A program made the translations under genes and the position numbers. Below are positions 1-8,660 of a DNA stretch of 43,230 nucleotides, piece after piece. Source of the stretch: Desulfobulbaceae bacterium (GTDB lineage: Bacteria > Desulfobacterota > Desulfobulbia > Desulfobulbales > Desulfocapsaceae); contig JAABSV010000036.1 in assembly GCA_011390165.1 (NCBI GenBank), forward strand, positions 1 to 43,230, in the 5' to 3' direction. The notes below the pieces were generated by a model. It had not been told where the DNA came from. It did no database searches and was given only the letters and a program-made list of their open reading frames with translations. Position 1 is the stretch's first letter. Every line of letters starts with the position of its first letter.

Positions 1-1
1 G

Positions 2-496
2 GCACGGATCGGCCTCCGGCCCACCCTTGAGCTGCACGGCATCAGTGGCGGCTTCAGCGGCACCGGTGCCAAGACGGTGATCCCGGCCAAGGCAACGGCC
101 AAGGTCAGCCTGCGCCTGCCGGCCGGTCTCGCCCCGGAGGTGGTCTTCCCCTGGCTGGAGACGGCAGTTCAGGCCAATCTCCCCGCCGGCCACCGGGCCC
201 GGGTCACCATGCTCCACGGCGGCCTCGGCCTCCATGCCGACCAGGACAACCCCTTCCTGCAGGCGGCAGCCGACTCGCTGCGCGCCGTCTACGGCACCGC
301 TCCCCTCTTCCTCCGCGAAGGGGGCTCAATTCCCGTCGCCGCCCTCTTTGCCGGCGAACTGAAGACGCCGGTGGTCCTGATGGGCTTCGCCCTGCCCGAT
401 GACGCCATCCACGCCCCCAACGAGCGCTTCAGCCTTGGCCAGTTCCGTCGGGGGATGCAGACCGTTGCCCGCTTTCTGGGAAAGGTGGGTGGGTGA
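2..496 (+). CDS. M20 family metallopeptidase, C-terminal part (cut by window edge)
   Basis: The reading frame is open from base 2 and stops at 494-496; the start lies outside the window. What is visible is the end of the lid/dimerisation domain (GFSGTGAKTVIPAKATAKVS, then a segment in the style SLRLPAG) and the return to the catalytic domain. It closes with HAPNERF, the conserved C-terminal motif of the ArgE/DapE/carboxypeptidase G2 family, whose histidine is a metal ligand. Family knowledge: these are cytoplasmic zinc or cobalt hydrolases acting on dipeptides or N-acyl amino acids. The substrate cannot be told from this half. About 165 residues are present, against roughly 450 for a full-length protein. 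No partner gene follows on this strand for over 300 bases. Confidence 0.85.
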   Translation, partial: ARIGLRPTLELHGISGGFSGTGAKTVIPAKATAKVSLRLPAGLAPEVVFPWLETAVQANLPAGHRARVTMLHGGLGLHADQDNPFLQAAADSLRAVYGTAPLFLREGGSIPVAALFAGELKTPVVLMGFALPDDAIHAPNERFSLGQFRRGMQTVARFLGKVGG

Positions 497-737
497 GGCC
501 TTCCCAGATCTTCTTGACCCGCCAGCTGAAGGCGAGAAGATATTGGTGGTGACGAAACCCTCCTCTCCTTCAGCCGGGTATCAACCCACTGGTAGACGAG
601 ATGGCGCAGCGGTCCGAAGAGATGGCGGACTTACTGGATGGGTAGCTCGCATACCCGTAAAGCGCACGCACGTGTGGGTAAAATCCACTTGCGCAGGCGC
701 ACACACGTGTGTACGATATACGCATACCCTTCAGCAA
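497..737. other. Intergenic stretch with two palindromic CACGTG-type sites
   Basis: I see no gene here. The short plus-strand frames continuing out of the peptidase have no protein character. Two related sites stand out: 662-680 and 697-715 share GCGCACnCACGTGTG, 35 bp apart, and the second contains a perfect 12-bp palindrome at 701-712 (ACACACGTGTGT). They could be operator sites or chance low-complexity sequence. Nothing links them to a named regulator. Confidence 0.35.
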
Positions 738-926
738 GGAGGGCAATCACACTCCTGAAGACCGGTTGACGGCAACCTTTTGAGAGATCGGAAAAAAACG
801 AAAAACAGAAGAGTCAGGATGTTAGGCTACTATGCCGTGTTGCCCCCTGCCGCAGAAGGCGGATGGGTGGTGCGGCTCCCAGACCTACCGGCAGCGGCGT
901 CGCAAGGGGAAACCGTTGAACAGGCG
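738..926 (+). repeat. Direct repeat copy 1: hicB leader and 5' end
   Basis: This 189-bp segment matches 1582-1768 closely. Both carry the landmarks GAAGACCGGTTGACG, GAAAAAcacGAAAAACAG, a start codon, and codons for YYAVL..AEGGW. The copy ends in a hicB reading frame and is followed at once by the ribosome-binding site of the antitoxin gene. The arrangement looks like a partial duplication of the hicB leader with a toxin-antitoxin pair in between. Confidence 0.8.
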
Positions 927-956
927 CATAGAGAGGTGAAGATATGCAGGCAATAG
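819..956 (+). pseudogene. Truncated hicB-like fragment (45 codons)
   Basis: The frame starts MLGYYAVLPPAAEGGW and parallels the intact gene at 1661 (MSNYYAVLTPVAEGGW) for about 35 codons, through the TVEqA segment. It then diverges and meets a stop at 954-956. The C-terminal ribbon-helix-helix part is missing, so it should not bind DNA as a HicB antitoxin would. The end overlaps the first codons of the AbrB-type antitoxin at 944 in another frame. It is best read as a remnant left when the toxin-antitoxin pair was joined here, though it might still supply the leader from which that pair is transcribed. Confidence 0.75.
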
Positions 957-1159
957 AATTTAAGACAAAAATTAAAAAAGGAATGATAATAATTCCTGAA
1001 AAGTACAGAAAAATCTTGAAGGAAAATGTGAAAGTGATCGTGCTTACGGAAGAAAATGAGACAAGGCCATCCGACATCATAGACAACCTGATGGATTCTC
1101 CTGTAAAAATAGCAAATTTTAAGCCCATCAATAGAGACGATATATATGACCGCACATGA
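944..1159 (+). CDS. AbrB/SpoVT-like antitoxin of a PIN-toxin pair
   Basis: A 71-residue protein. Its N-terminal half (MQAIEFKTKIKKGMIIIP..Y, then NVKVIVLTEE) has the swapped-hairpin pattern of AbrB/MazE/VapB-type DNA-binding antitoxins. The C-terminal half is acidic and probably wraps the toxin. A ribosome-binding site (GAGAGGTGAAG) sits just upstream of the ATG. Its stop overlaps the start of the PIN toxin by 14 bases, typical of translationally coupled toxin-antitoxin pairs. The gene is markedly AT-rich compared with its GC-rich surroundings, which suggests horizontal arrival. By analogy it should neutralise the toxin and autorepress the pair; the family call rests on pattern and context, not on a database match. 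Confidence 0.75.
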   Translation: MQAIEFKTKIKKGMIIIPEKYRKILKENVKVIVLTEENETRPSDIIDNLMDSPVKIANFKPINRDDIYDRT

Positions 1160-1571
1160 AACCGATGGGAAACTCTGTTTTGTTGATTCCAATATCTGGC
1201 TCTATGCTTTCATTGAATCCCAGGGGCCTGATAAATCCGTTGCCGCCCGGTCGGTTATTGAAACTAATGATGTGGTCATCAGTACGCAGGTTATTAACGA
1301 AGTTTGCATTAATCTTATCAAAAAAGCCATGTTCCCAGAAGATAAAATTCGGGAACTGATTGATGGATTTTATCATACATACAGGGTAATTGAATTCGAC
1401 AATGAAATATTGCGTAAAGCATCTGAAATACGATCACAACATACATTTTCATTCTGGGATAGCCTGATACTGTCAAGCGCGCTGTATTCCGAAGCCGGGA
1501 TAGTATATTCCGAAGATATGCATGACGGATTTACCATTGAAAAGACAAAAATAGTGAATCCGTTTAAATGA
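1146..1571 (+). CDS. PIN-domain ribonuclease toxin (VapC-like)
   Basis: A 141-residue single PIN domain. The acidic residues expected for Mg2+-dependent RNA cleavage are present: D14 in FVDSNIW, E52 in QVINEV, D105 in SFWDSLI and D124 in YSEDMHDG. PIN toxins of this kind cut specific RNAs (tRNA or rRNA in studied cases) and stop growth when the antitoxin is lost. The start at 1146 overlaps the antitoxin end by 14 bases. The low GC content matches the antitoxin and differs from all neighbours, so the pair entered as one unit. The target RNA cannot be predicted. Confidence 0.88.
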   Translation: MTAHETDGKLCFVDSNIWLYAFIESQGPDKSVAARSVIETNDVVISTQVINEVCINLIKKAMFPEDKIRELIDGFYHTYRVIEFDNEILRKASEIRSQHTFSFWDSLILSSALYSEAGIVYSEDMHDGFTIEKTKIVNPFK

Positions 1572-1581
1572 AAAGTAAGGG

Positions 1582-1768
1582 GGAGGGCAACCCACTCTTG
1601 AAGACCGGTTGACGTCGACCCTTTGAAAATCGGAAAAACACGAAAAACAGGAGCATCAGGATGTCAAACTACTATGCCGTGTTGACCCCTGTCGCAGAAG
1701 GCGGATGGCTGGTGCAGTTCCCGGACGTGCCGGCGGCGGCGGCGCAAGGAAAAACCGTTGAGGAGGCG
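1582..1768 (+). repeat. Direct repeat copy 2: hicB leader and 5' end
   Basis: Second copy of the repeat at 738-926, beginning ten bases after the PIN toxin stop. It includes the whole upstream leader of the intact hicB gene plus its first 36 or so codons. The conserved TTGACG in both leaders could be a -35 element; I see no convincing -10. Confidence 0.8.
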
Positions 1769-2080
1769 TTGGCCATGGCGGTCGACGCGCTCTCCGGTAT
1801 CCTCGCCGTCGGTCGCAAAGGACGCGACTATCACGCCCCTCGCACCTATGCCGAAATAGCCAAGGAAAGAACAGCAGAAGAACTGGTTATGCCGGTTTCC
1901 CCCAATGAGGCGATTATGGAGGAGTACCGGCCGAAAAAACGCATTAACGTAATGGCCGATGCCGAGCTGCTGGAGCGCATCGACGCCCAGGCCGCAGCGG
2001 AAAAGACCGACCGGTCATCCTGGCTTATGCGGGCGGCAAGGAAGGCTATTGAAGACAAGCCGCACATGTCGGCAAGGTAA
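1661..2080 (+). CDS. HicB family antitoxin-like protein, without HicA
   Basis: A 139-residue protein with the HicB-type N-terminal fold (YYAVLTPVAEGGWLVQFPD, then TVEEALAMAVDAL, residues 1-50). It has a basic C-terminal helix segment (KKRINVMADAELLERIDAQA, residues 93-130) of the ribbon-helix-helix/Arc type. HicB normally neutralises the small mRNA interferase HicA, encoded next to it. No HicA-sized frame with that character lies on either side, so this is an orphan that may act as a plain regulator. Its last 35 bases overlap, tail to tail, the end of the cysteine-rich gene on the other strand. The leader and 5' end are duplicated upstream. Confidence 0.8.
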   Translation: MSNYYAVLTPVAEGGWLVQFPDVPAAAAQGKTVEEALAMAVDALSGILAVGRKGRDYHAPRTYAEIAKERTAEELVMPVSPNEAIMEEYRPKKRINVMADAELLERIDAQAAAEKTDRSSWLMRAARKAIEDKPHMSAR

Positions 2081-2675
2081 GGCTGATTTCCGGCAAGGCC
2101 ACCCGGCCGGTAAACCAGCCGGCATCGCCTGCCAGGCAACGGGCAAACATCGTCCGCACCCAGACCATGCAGGGGTCGTAGGTGACGGGGTCGACGTAGT
2201 CGCGGAAGTAGACACACTTCTTGTAGGTCCAGACCAGGACCAGGTCGGTGCAGAGGCGCCGGCGCCGCTCCGGGTTCTCCTCGGCGGCATACTCCTCCAC
2301 CCAGCGGCCGGAGAAGCGGCAGTTGCCTTCGCAGTGCCGCTGCAGCATCGGCCGCACCTCGGCACTGACAGGGGCGGCGGCTATCCAGGCGGCGGCGGTG
2401 GCGGTACAGGGGGGCTGGGCGGTGGCTGGCGGATCAACTAGGCTACGATCAACAGGACTTGGAGTGGGTGTATCCGCTACGCTGAGATCAGGGGGGGCGG
2501 CGGCAGACGAACCGGCCCCCTCCTGCTCGGCCAGGCCGGCGGCAGCGGCGAGCTGGCCGCTGCCCGGGAGGCCGTCACCATAGGTGCCGGAGTTGCCGGG
2601 CAGCAAGAAAAAAAAGAGGAACCCAAACAGCAGAAACCTGGGCAGTCCCGGCGGCCGCCGGGGCCCGGCGGTCAC
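2046..2675 (-). CDS. Exported cysteine-rich protein of unknown function, last gene of the RND operon
   Basis: A 209-residue protein starting at a GTG (2673-2675) that directly follows the stop of the outer-membrane factor gene, so it is probably translated from the same mRNA. A hydrophobic N-terminal stretch (FLLFGFLFFFLLPG) suggests a signal peptide or membrane anchor. A Pro/Ala-rich spacer follows (to about residue 85), then a compact domain rich in Cys and Trp: CEGNC, RLCTDL, YKKCVYF, YDPCMVW, ARCLAG and a final CAAC. I do not recognise the family. The paired cysteines suggest disulfides or metal binding in the periplasm. Its 3' end overlaps hicB by 35 bases in convergent orientation. Confidence 0.6.
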   Translation of the reverse strand: MTAGPRRPPGLPRFLLFGFLFFFLLPGNSGTYGDGLPGSGQLAAAAGLAEQEGAGSSAAAPPDLSVADTPTPSPVDRSLVDPPATAQPPCTATAAAWIAAAPVSAEVRPMLQRHCEGNCRFSGRWVEEYAAEENPERRRRLCTDLVLVWTYKKCVYFRDYVDPVTYDPCMVWVRTMFARCLAGDAGWFTGRVALPEISLTLPTCAACLQ

Positions 2676-4097
2676 CTAAAGCCCCCCGTCCCCGTCCCAG
2701 CCGCCGCCCAGGGCAAGATAGACCCGGCTGAGAGCCAGACGGCGGTCGAGGAGGCTGGTCACCTGGTCGGTTTCAGCGGCAAAGAGCTGGCGCTGGGCAT
2801 CGAGAACCTCGATGAAACTGATCACCCCGGCTCGATAGCGGTCCTCAGCGAGACGCAGGGACTCCCGGGCCGAGGCGACCCGGTGGCCCTGCAGAGTGAG
2901 GGCCACCCCCGACTCCTGGTAATCGGTGAGGGCGGTGGCGGTTTCGGCCAGGGCGGCGAGCACCGTCTGCCGGTAGCTGAGCAGGGCCTGGTCGAGCCTG
3001 GCCAGGGCCCCCTTTTCGTTGAAGACGTAGCGTTTGCCGGCAAAAAGGGGCTGCAGGGCGTTTACCCCCAGGGAGGCGATGGTGGCGCCGCCACCGGTGA
3101 GCACCTCAAAGGCCTGGTCACTCACCTTGCCGAAGAGGCCGGTGAGGGAGAGGGAGGGGAAATACATCGCCTTGGCCACGCCGAGGCGGGCGTTGGCGGC
3201 AATCAGCCGCTGTTCGGCGGCGAGGATGTCGGGGCGCGCCTCGAGCAGACGGCTGGGCAGGCCGGCGGGAATGGCGGCGGGCAGGGCCAGCTGTGCCGCC
3301 TCGGGGAGGGGAATGGCCCCGGGGAGCCGGCCAAGCAGGAGGGAGAGGCCGTTTTCCGTGGCGGCAATCTGCCGGCGCAGGGTGGGCAGATTCACTTCTG
3401 TCACCGCCAGAGCCACCTCCTGCTGGCGCAGTTCGGCATCGGTGGCGATGCCGGCCCCGGCCAACCGCCTGATCAGCTGCAGGGCATCGCGCTGGTTGGC
3501 GGCGGTCTCCTCGGCCACCCGGTAGGCGGTGCGGTAGGCGACCAGCTGGTAGTAGCGGCCGGCGACATCGGCGATCAGCGACAGCACCACCCCCCGGCGG
3601 CCGGCCTCGCTGGCCAGCAGCTCCGCCCGGCTCGCCTCGTCGGCCCGGCGCAGGCGGCCCCAGAGATCGAGTTCCCAGCTGACACTGGCCCCGGCGGAGA
3701 AGTTGGAGGCCAGCTCCTTGCCGGCCGGCCTGGGCACCGGGGCGGTGCTGTAGGTAAGACCGAGATTGGGATAGAGATCGGCACGAACCACCCCGGCCGC
3801 CGCCGCCGCTTCCCGCATGCGGGCCTCGGCGAGCAGCAGGTCGGGGGCGGCGGCCAGCGCCTCCTCGATCAGGGCCTGGAGAGTGGGGTCCGGATAGAGG
3901 CTGCGCCAGGACTCCTCGGCCAGTGACGCCGCCGCCGGCATAGTGCCGGCCGTCGGTGCCCGGAAGCGGTCCGGCAGCTCCAGCTCGGGCCGACTGTAGT
4001 CCGGTCCCATGGCACAGCCGCCGGCAATCAGGGTCAGCAGGAGGACTCCGGCAATGGCCCCGCCCTTCAGCCTCTTCGGCCAGTTCTGCCCGCTCAT
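2676..4097 (-). CDS. RND efflux outer-membrane lipoprotein (NodT/OprM-like TolC family)
   Basis: A 473-residue outer-membrane factor. The start at 4097 gives a lipoprotein signal with lipobox LIAGGC followed by AMGPDYSRP, the standard beginning of OprM/NodT-type factors. Two repeated helical-barrel halves follow, for example [20 protein letters not shown] and the later [16 protein letters not shown] and [18 protein letters not shown] motifs. It forms the trimeric channel through which the pump expels substrates. The start codon overlaps the stop of the RND pump gene (ATGA, 4094-4097), showing translational coupling. The open frame runs further upstream inside the pump gene, but the lipobox fixes the start. 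Confidence 0.93.
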   Translation of the reverse strand: MSGQNWPKRLKGGAIAGVLLLTLIAGGCAMGPDYSRPELELPDRFRAPTAGTMPAAASLAEESWRSLYPDPTLQALIEEALAAAPDLLLAEARMREAAAAAGVVRADLYPNLGLTYSTAPVPRPAGKELASNFSAGASVSWELDLWGRLRRADEASRAELLASEAGRRGVVLSLIADVAGRYYQLVAYRTAYRVAEETAANQRDALQLIRRLAGAGIATDAELRQQEVALAVTEVNLPTLRRQIAATENGLSLLLGRLPGAIPLPEAAQLALPAAIPAGLPSRLLEARPDILAAEQRLIAANARLGVAKAMYFPSLSLTGLFGKVSDQAFEVLTGGGATIASLGVNALQPLFAGKRYVFNEKGALARLDQALLSYRQTVLAALAETATALTDYQESGVALTLQGHRVASARESLRLAEDRYRAGVISFIEVLDAQRQLFAAETDQVTSLLDRRLALSRVYLALGGGWDGDGGL

Positions 4098-7000
4098 CCC
4101 ACCACCTCCCGGGCAGCAGCCTTGCCGCCGCCACCCAATTTGGCCACCAGCCGCTCGATGGCGACATAGAGGACCGGTACCATGAAAATGGCGATAAAGG
4201 TCGCCGTGAACATCCCGGAAAAGACGGTGATCCCCATCGCCTTCTGGGCAGCGGCGCCGGCCCCGGACTTGATGATCAGCGGCACCACGCCAAGGAGAAA
4301 GGCCAGCGAGGTCATGATGATCGGCCGCAGCCGCAGCTTGCCGGCCACCAGGGCCGCCTCCTCGATGCTCTCCCCCTCCTCCCGCTTCATCTTGGCGAAC
4401 TCGACAATGAGAATGGCGTTTTTCGCCGCCAGTCCGATCAGCAGGATCAGGCCGATCTGGGCGTAGATGCTGTTGGTCTGCGAACTCAGCCAGAGCCCGG
4501 ACATCGCCCCGAATACACCCACCGGTACGGCCAGGAGCACCGCGAAGGGAACCGCCCAGCTCTCGTAGAGGGCGGCGAGGAAGAGGAAGACGAAGATCAG
4601 GGCCAGGGTGAAGACCACCGGCGCCTGCCCGGCCGACTCCTTCTCCTGGCGGCTGACCCCCGACCACTCATAACCATAGCCGGCGGGTAGGACCTTGGCC
4701 GCCACCTCCTCCATGGCCCGCATGGCTTCCCCGGAGCTGTAGCCGGGGGCAGCCCCCCCGCCCAGTTCGGCGGTGCGGAAGAGGTTGTAGCGCTCGATGC
4801 TGTTGGGCGAGGTGATCGACTCCGGGGTGACCAGGGTGGAAAGGGGGATCATCTGCCCCCCTTCACTGCGTACATGGAACATCGCCACCCCGCTGATGTC
4901 GCTGCGGTATTCCGGCTCCGCCTGCATGGTCACCTTGTAGGTGCGGCCGAAGCGGGAAAAGTCGTTGATGTTGACACCCCCCAGGAAGGTCTGCAGGGCC
5001 ATGGTCACATCGCTCACCGGCACTCCCAGTTTCTTGGTCTTTTCCCGGTCGATGTGGAGCTGGTAGGCGGGGGTGCCGGGGTTGAACTTGGAATAGACCA
5101 TGCCGATCTCCGGCCTCTTTTTGGCCTCGGCGACCAGCGTACCGGCCACTTTGGCCAGTTCCATCGGGGTGCCGCCACTCCGGTCCTGGAGCTTGAAGGA
5201 GAAGCCGCCGGTGGCACCCAGCCCGGGTATCGGTGGCGGGTTGAAGGCCATCACCACTCCCCCGGGGAGTTTCGCCGCCCCGGCCATCACCGCCGCCATG
5301 GTGCTCTTCAGGCTCAGTTCCCGGCTCTGCCGCTCCTCCCAGGGTTTGAGGACGACGACAAAGAGGGCGGCATCCGACTGGATGGAGCCGTTCAATATCG
5401 AGAAGCCGTTGATCACCAGATTGCGGGCCACCGCCGGCTGGGCGGCTAGCAGTTCCTGGAGCTGCTCCGACATGGCCATGGTCCGGTTGAGTGAGGCGGC
5501 ATCAGGCATGATGATGCTGCCGACGAAAAACCCCTGGTCCTCAGGCGGCACGAAACTGCCGGGGACCTTCTGCATGAGCCCGCCGGCCCCGGCGATGAGC
5601 AGCACGAGGAGAAAGAGGACGACGAACAGCCGCCTGATGGCCAGTTGGACCCCCCGGCCGTAGCGGTTGGTGAGGGCCTCGAACCAGCGGTTGAAGGCGG
5701 CAAAGAACCTGCCGAAACCACGACTTTTCGCCGCCGCGTCGCTGGGCCGGAGAAGAAGGGCGCAGAGGGCCGGGGTGAGGGAGAGGGCGACAAAGGCGGA
5801 GAGCATGGTGGAGACGGCCACGGTGATGGCAAACTGCTTGTACATCACCCCGGCAATACCGCCGAGGAAGGCCACCGGCACGAAGACCGCCGCCAGAATC
5901 AGGGCGATGGCGACCACCGGTCCGGAAACCTCGGCCATGGCCTTGCGGGTCGCATCCCGGGGCGACAGCCCCCGGGCCATGTGGTGCTCCACCGCCTCCA
6001 CCACCACGATGGCGTCATCGACGACGATGCCGATGGCGAGGATCATGGCGAACATGGTCAGGGTGTTGATGGTGAAGCCGAAGAAGACAAAGACGGCAAA
6101 GGTGCCCACCAGCGACACCGGCACCGCCAGCATCGGGATCAGCGTCGCCCGCCAACTCTGCAGGAAGAGGAAGACCACCACCAGCACCAGCACCAGCGCC
6201 TCAAAGAAGGTGTGGACCACCGACTCCAGGGAGGCCTTGACGAACACCGTGCTGTCATAGGCGATCTCGTAGTCGAGATCGGGGGGGAAGGAGGGCTGCA
6301 GGGCGGCCATCTTCTCCCGCACCAGCCTGGCGGTCTCCAGGGCACTGCCGTCCGGGGTGAGCTTGATGGCAAAACTGGCCGCCGGCTTGCCGTTGTAGCG
6401 GCTGACAAAGTTGTAGTCCTTGGCCCCCAGCTCCACCCGGGCCACGTCCCTGACCCGGATGAACGAACCGTCCGGCAGGGCCCGGACGATGATGTTGCCG
6501 AACTCCTCCGGCTCGGTCAACCGCCCGCGAACCTGCACACTGTACTGAAACTGCTGATTTTCCGGGGCTGGCAGCTGCCCCACCATGCCGGCCGGGGCCT
6601 GGGTGTTCTGCTCCTGCACCGCCCGGTAGATGTCGGTGGGGGTAAGGCCGAGATTGGCCATCCGGTCCGGGTGGAGCCACACCCGCATGCCGAACTCCGC
6701 CCCGAACATCTGCACATCCCCCACCCCTTTAAGCCGCTTGATGGTATCGACCAGGTTTATCGCCGTGTAGTTGGCCAGAAACAGCTCATCAAAGGTCTGC
6801 CCCGGCGAGAAGATGGCGATGTACATCAGGATGTCCGGGGTGGTCTTGCGGGTGGTCACCCCGGCGGCGAGGACATCGGCGGGCAGCAGGGCGTTGGCCT
6901 GGGAGATCCGGTTCTGCACCTGCACCGAGGCGATATCGGCGTCGACCCCCAGCTCGAAGGTGACGCTGAGGGAGTAGCTGCCGCTGCCGGAGGAGGTGGA

Positions 7001-7237
7001 ACTCATGTAGCTCATCCCCTCGATCCCGTTCACCTGGGCCTCGATGGGCTGGGCCACCCCCTCCTCCACCACCCCGGCGTTGGCCCCCGGGTAAAAGGCA
7101 CTGGCCTGGATGGTCGGCAGGGTGATCTGGGGAAACTGGGCGATGGGCAGGCTCAGCGCGGCGATGCCGCCGGCCAGAAGGAGGAGCAGGGAGGTGACAA
7201 TGGCGAAGACCGGGCGGTCAATGAAAAATCTGGCCAT
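4094..7237 (-). CDS. HAE1-type RND efflux pump, inner-membrane subunit (AcrB/MexB-like)
   Basis: A 1047-residue protein, the usual length for hydrophobe/amphiphile RND pumps. It begins [14 protein letters not shown], has the TM4 proton-relay pair in [18 protein letters not shown] (aspartates near residue 406) and [11 protein letters not shown] in TM10 with the relay lysine. Two large periplasmic loops lie between TM1-2 and TM7-8. Family knowledge: it works as a proton-driven trimer exporting drugs, detergents or solvents from the periplasm and inner membrane. It sits 11 bases after the adaptor gene and overlaps the outer-membrane factor by 4 bases, so a full tripartite system is encoded. Substrates cannot be deduced. 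Confidence 0.96.
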   Translation of the reverse strand: MARFFIDRPVFAIVTSLLLLLAGGIAALSLPIAQFPQITLPTIQASAFYPGANAGVVEEGVAQPIEAQVNGIEGMSYMSSTSSGSGSYSLSVTFELGVDADIASVQVQNRISQANALLPADVLAAGVTTRKTTPDILMYIAIFSPGQTFDELFLANYTAINLVDTIKRLKGVGDVQMFGAEFGMRVWLHPDRMANLGLTPTDIYRAVQEQNTQAPAGMVGQLPAPENQQFQYSVQVRGRLTEPEEFGNIIVRALPDGSFIRVRDVARVELGAKDYNFVSRYNGKPAASFAIKLTPDGSALETARLVREKMAALQPSFPPDLDYEIAYDSTVFVKASLESVVHTFFEALVLVLVVVFLFLQSWRATLIPMLAVPVSLVGTFAVFVFFGFTINTLTMFAMILAIGIVVDDAIVVVEAVEHHMARGLSPRDATRKAMAEVSGPVVAIALILAAVFVPVAFLGGIAGVMYKQFAITVAVSTMLSAFVALSLTPALCALLLRPSDAAAKSRGFGRFFAAFNRWFEALTNRYGRGVQLAIRRLFVVLFLLVLLIAGAGGLMQKVPGSFVPPEDQGFFVGSIIMPDAASLNRTMAMSEQLQELLAAQPAVARNLVINGFSILNGSIQSDAALFVVVLKPWEERQSRELSLKSTMAAVMAGAAKLPGGVVMAFNPPPIPGLGATGGFSFKLQDRSGGTPMELAKVAGTLVAEAKKRPEIGMVYSKFNPGTPAYQLHIDREKTKKLGVPVSDVTMALQTFLGGVNINDFSRFGRTYKVTMQAEPEYRSDISGVAMFHVRSEGGQMIPLSTLVTPESITSPNSIERYNLFRTAELGGGAAPGYSSGEAMRAMEEVAAKVLPAGYGYEWSGVSRQEKESAGQAPVVFTLALIFVFLFLAALYESWAVPFAVLLAVPVGVFGAMSGLWLSSQTNSIYAQIGLILLIGLAAKNAILIVEFAKMKREEGESIEEAALVAGKLRLRPIIMTSLAFLLGVVPLIIKSGAGAAAQKAMGITVFSGMFTATFIAIFMVPVLYVAIERLVAKLGGGGKAAAREVVG

Positions 7238-7248
7238 GACGTCCCCCC

Positions 7249-8424
7249 CTATTTGCCGCTCTGGCCGCTGCCGGGCAGCGGCACCGGGAGCACCGTGGTG
7301 CCGGGTCTGGCCTTCTGGATGCCATCAACCACGATCCGCTCGCCGGGCCGCAGCCCCTCCTCAACCAGCCAGGAGTCACCCAGCCGGACGCCGAGGCGGA
7401 CCGGGCGCATCTCCGCCTTGTTCGCCTCGCCGACCACGGTGACAAAATAACGGCCAAGGGTCTCGGTGACCACCTTCTGCGGGACGAGGATTGCCTCGTC
7501 AAGGGTGCTGTAGTAGATGCGGATCCGGCTGTTCATCCCCGGCTTGAGCAGGTCGAGGGGGTTGGCGAAGAGGGCCCGAAGGGTGAGGGTGCCGGTGGTC
7601 GGGTTGACCACCGGATCGATATAGTCGATCCGCCCGGCCTCCTCGTAGACGCTGCCGTCGGCGAGAAGAAGCTCAACCGGCAGACTCCCCTTCCTGACCC
7701 GGGACGGAGCGGTCCCCTTCTCCTTCTCCTTTTCTCTCTCTTTCTCGCGCATGCGCACGTAATTGAGGTAGTCGGTCTCGGCGATGCTGAAATAGACGGC
7801 CACCGGATCGAGGGTGGAGACGGTGGCCAGGGAGGTCTGGCCGGCGGCGATCAGGGTGCCGACCTCCACCTTCTGCAGGCCCACCTTACCGCTGAGGGGC
7901 GACTTCACCCTGGTGTAGCCCAGGTCGAGCCGGGCCCGATCCGCCGCCGCCTGGTAGCCGGCCACCACCGCCTCCTCCTGGGTGGCCTGGGCCACCGCCT
8001 GATCAAAGACCTGCCTGGGGATGGCGTTATCCGGCAAAAGTGGCCGGTAGCGCTCCACATCCTGCCGGGTTTTGGCCAGCGAGGCCCTGGCCTGGGCGAC
8101 TCTCGCCTCGGCATTGGCCAGGTCGATCTGGTAGGGGCCGGGGTCGATGACAAAGAGGAGGTCACCTTCGGCGACCTTCTGGCCGGGGGTGAAGGCGATC
8201 TCCAGGAGATTGCCGCCCACTCTCGCCCGCAGGTCCACCTCCCGGTAGGCCTTGATCTCCCCGACGATGTCAAAGGAGAGACGGGTCGGTCTGGTAACAA
8301 TCTCCATCACCGTCACCTCCGGCCCGACCGGGGCGGCCGGGGCGGCGGCCACCGCCGGACCGATACCGACAAGAAAACCGAGACAACTGGCCAGCAGCAG
8401 GGAGAACGGCAGCTTCGTGTGCAT
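7249..8424 (-). CDS. RND efflux periplasmic adaptor (membrane fusion protein)
   Basis: A 391-residue adaptor with a signal peptide ending near AVAAAP. The lipoyl/barrel-sandwich halves are visible ([21 protein letters not shown], shortened: [15 protein letters not shown]) and ([13 protein letters not shown]), flanking an alpha-hairpin around residues 95-150, with beta-barrel and membrane-proximal domains after them. It links the RND pump to the outer-membrane channel. One oddity is a lysine/glutamate run ([11 protein letters not shown], near residue 228) inside the beta-barrel, encoded by a purine-rich simple repeat at about 7723-7752. The ribosome-binding site AAGGAG lies seven bases before the ATG. 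Upstream is the 11-bp repeat array. Confidence 0.93.
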   Translation of the reverse strand: MHTKLPFSLLLASCLGFLVGIGPAVAAAPAAPVGPEVTVMEIVTRPTRLSFDIVGEIKAYREVDLRARVGGNLLEIAFTPGQKVAEGDLLFVIDPGPYQIDLANAEARVAQARASLAKTRQDVERYRPLLPDNAIPRQVFDQAVAQATQEEAVVAGYQAAADRARLDLGYTRVKSPLSGKVGLQKVEVGTLIAAGQTSLATVSTLDPVAVYFSIAETDYLNYVRMREKEREKEKEKGTAPSRVRKGSLPVELLLADGSVYEEAGRIDYIDPVVNPTTGTLTLRALFANPLDLLKPGMNSRIRIYYSTLDEAILVPQKVVTETLGRYFVTVVGEANKAEMRPVRLGVRLGDSWLVEEGLRPGERIVVDGIQKARPGTTVLPVPLPGSGQSGK

Positions 8425-8440
8425 GGGTGGGCTCCTTGAT

Positions 8441-8550
8441 CAGCTCATAGCGAGTGGTTGGCCAGTGGTTGGCAAGTGATTGGGTAAACCTTGGCTAGCG
8501 TCTGCCAGGTGGTTGGCGGGCCCTTGCCCTGTGGCCGGCCACGCCGCCGA
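8441..8550 (-). repeat. Degenerate 11-bp tandem array ahead of the RND operon
   Basis: About ten consecutive 11-base units, read on the minus strand with consensus GCCAACCACTn (plus strand nAGTGGTTGGC). The clearest units are 8452-8462, 8463-8473 and 8507-8517; the rest are diverged but keep the period. The array ends about 17 bases before the adaptor start codon, so it fills the promoter/5' leader. The unit resembles that of the array at 15788-15952 (GCCGACCACCA), in the same orientation relative to the downstream gene. Function unknown: it could be a protein-binding array or a minisatellite. The rest of 8551-8660 holds nothing I recognise. Confidence 0.65.
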
Positions 8551-8660
8551 CCTGCCGGCCTGCTCGACGGGGCAGGCTGCCGGCGACAGGAAACCATCTT
8601 ATGCGCAGAAAATCAACACCGGTGCTCGGCTGGAACAGCAAACGCCCGGACCGGTCCAAC

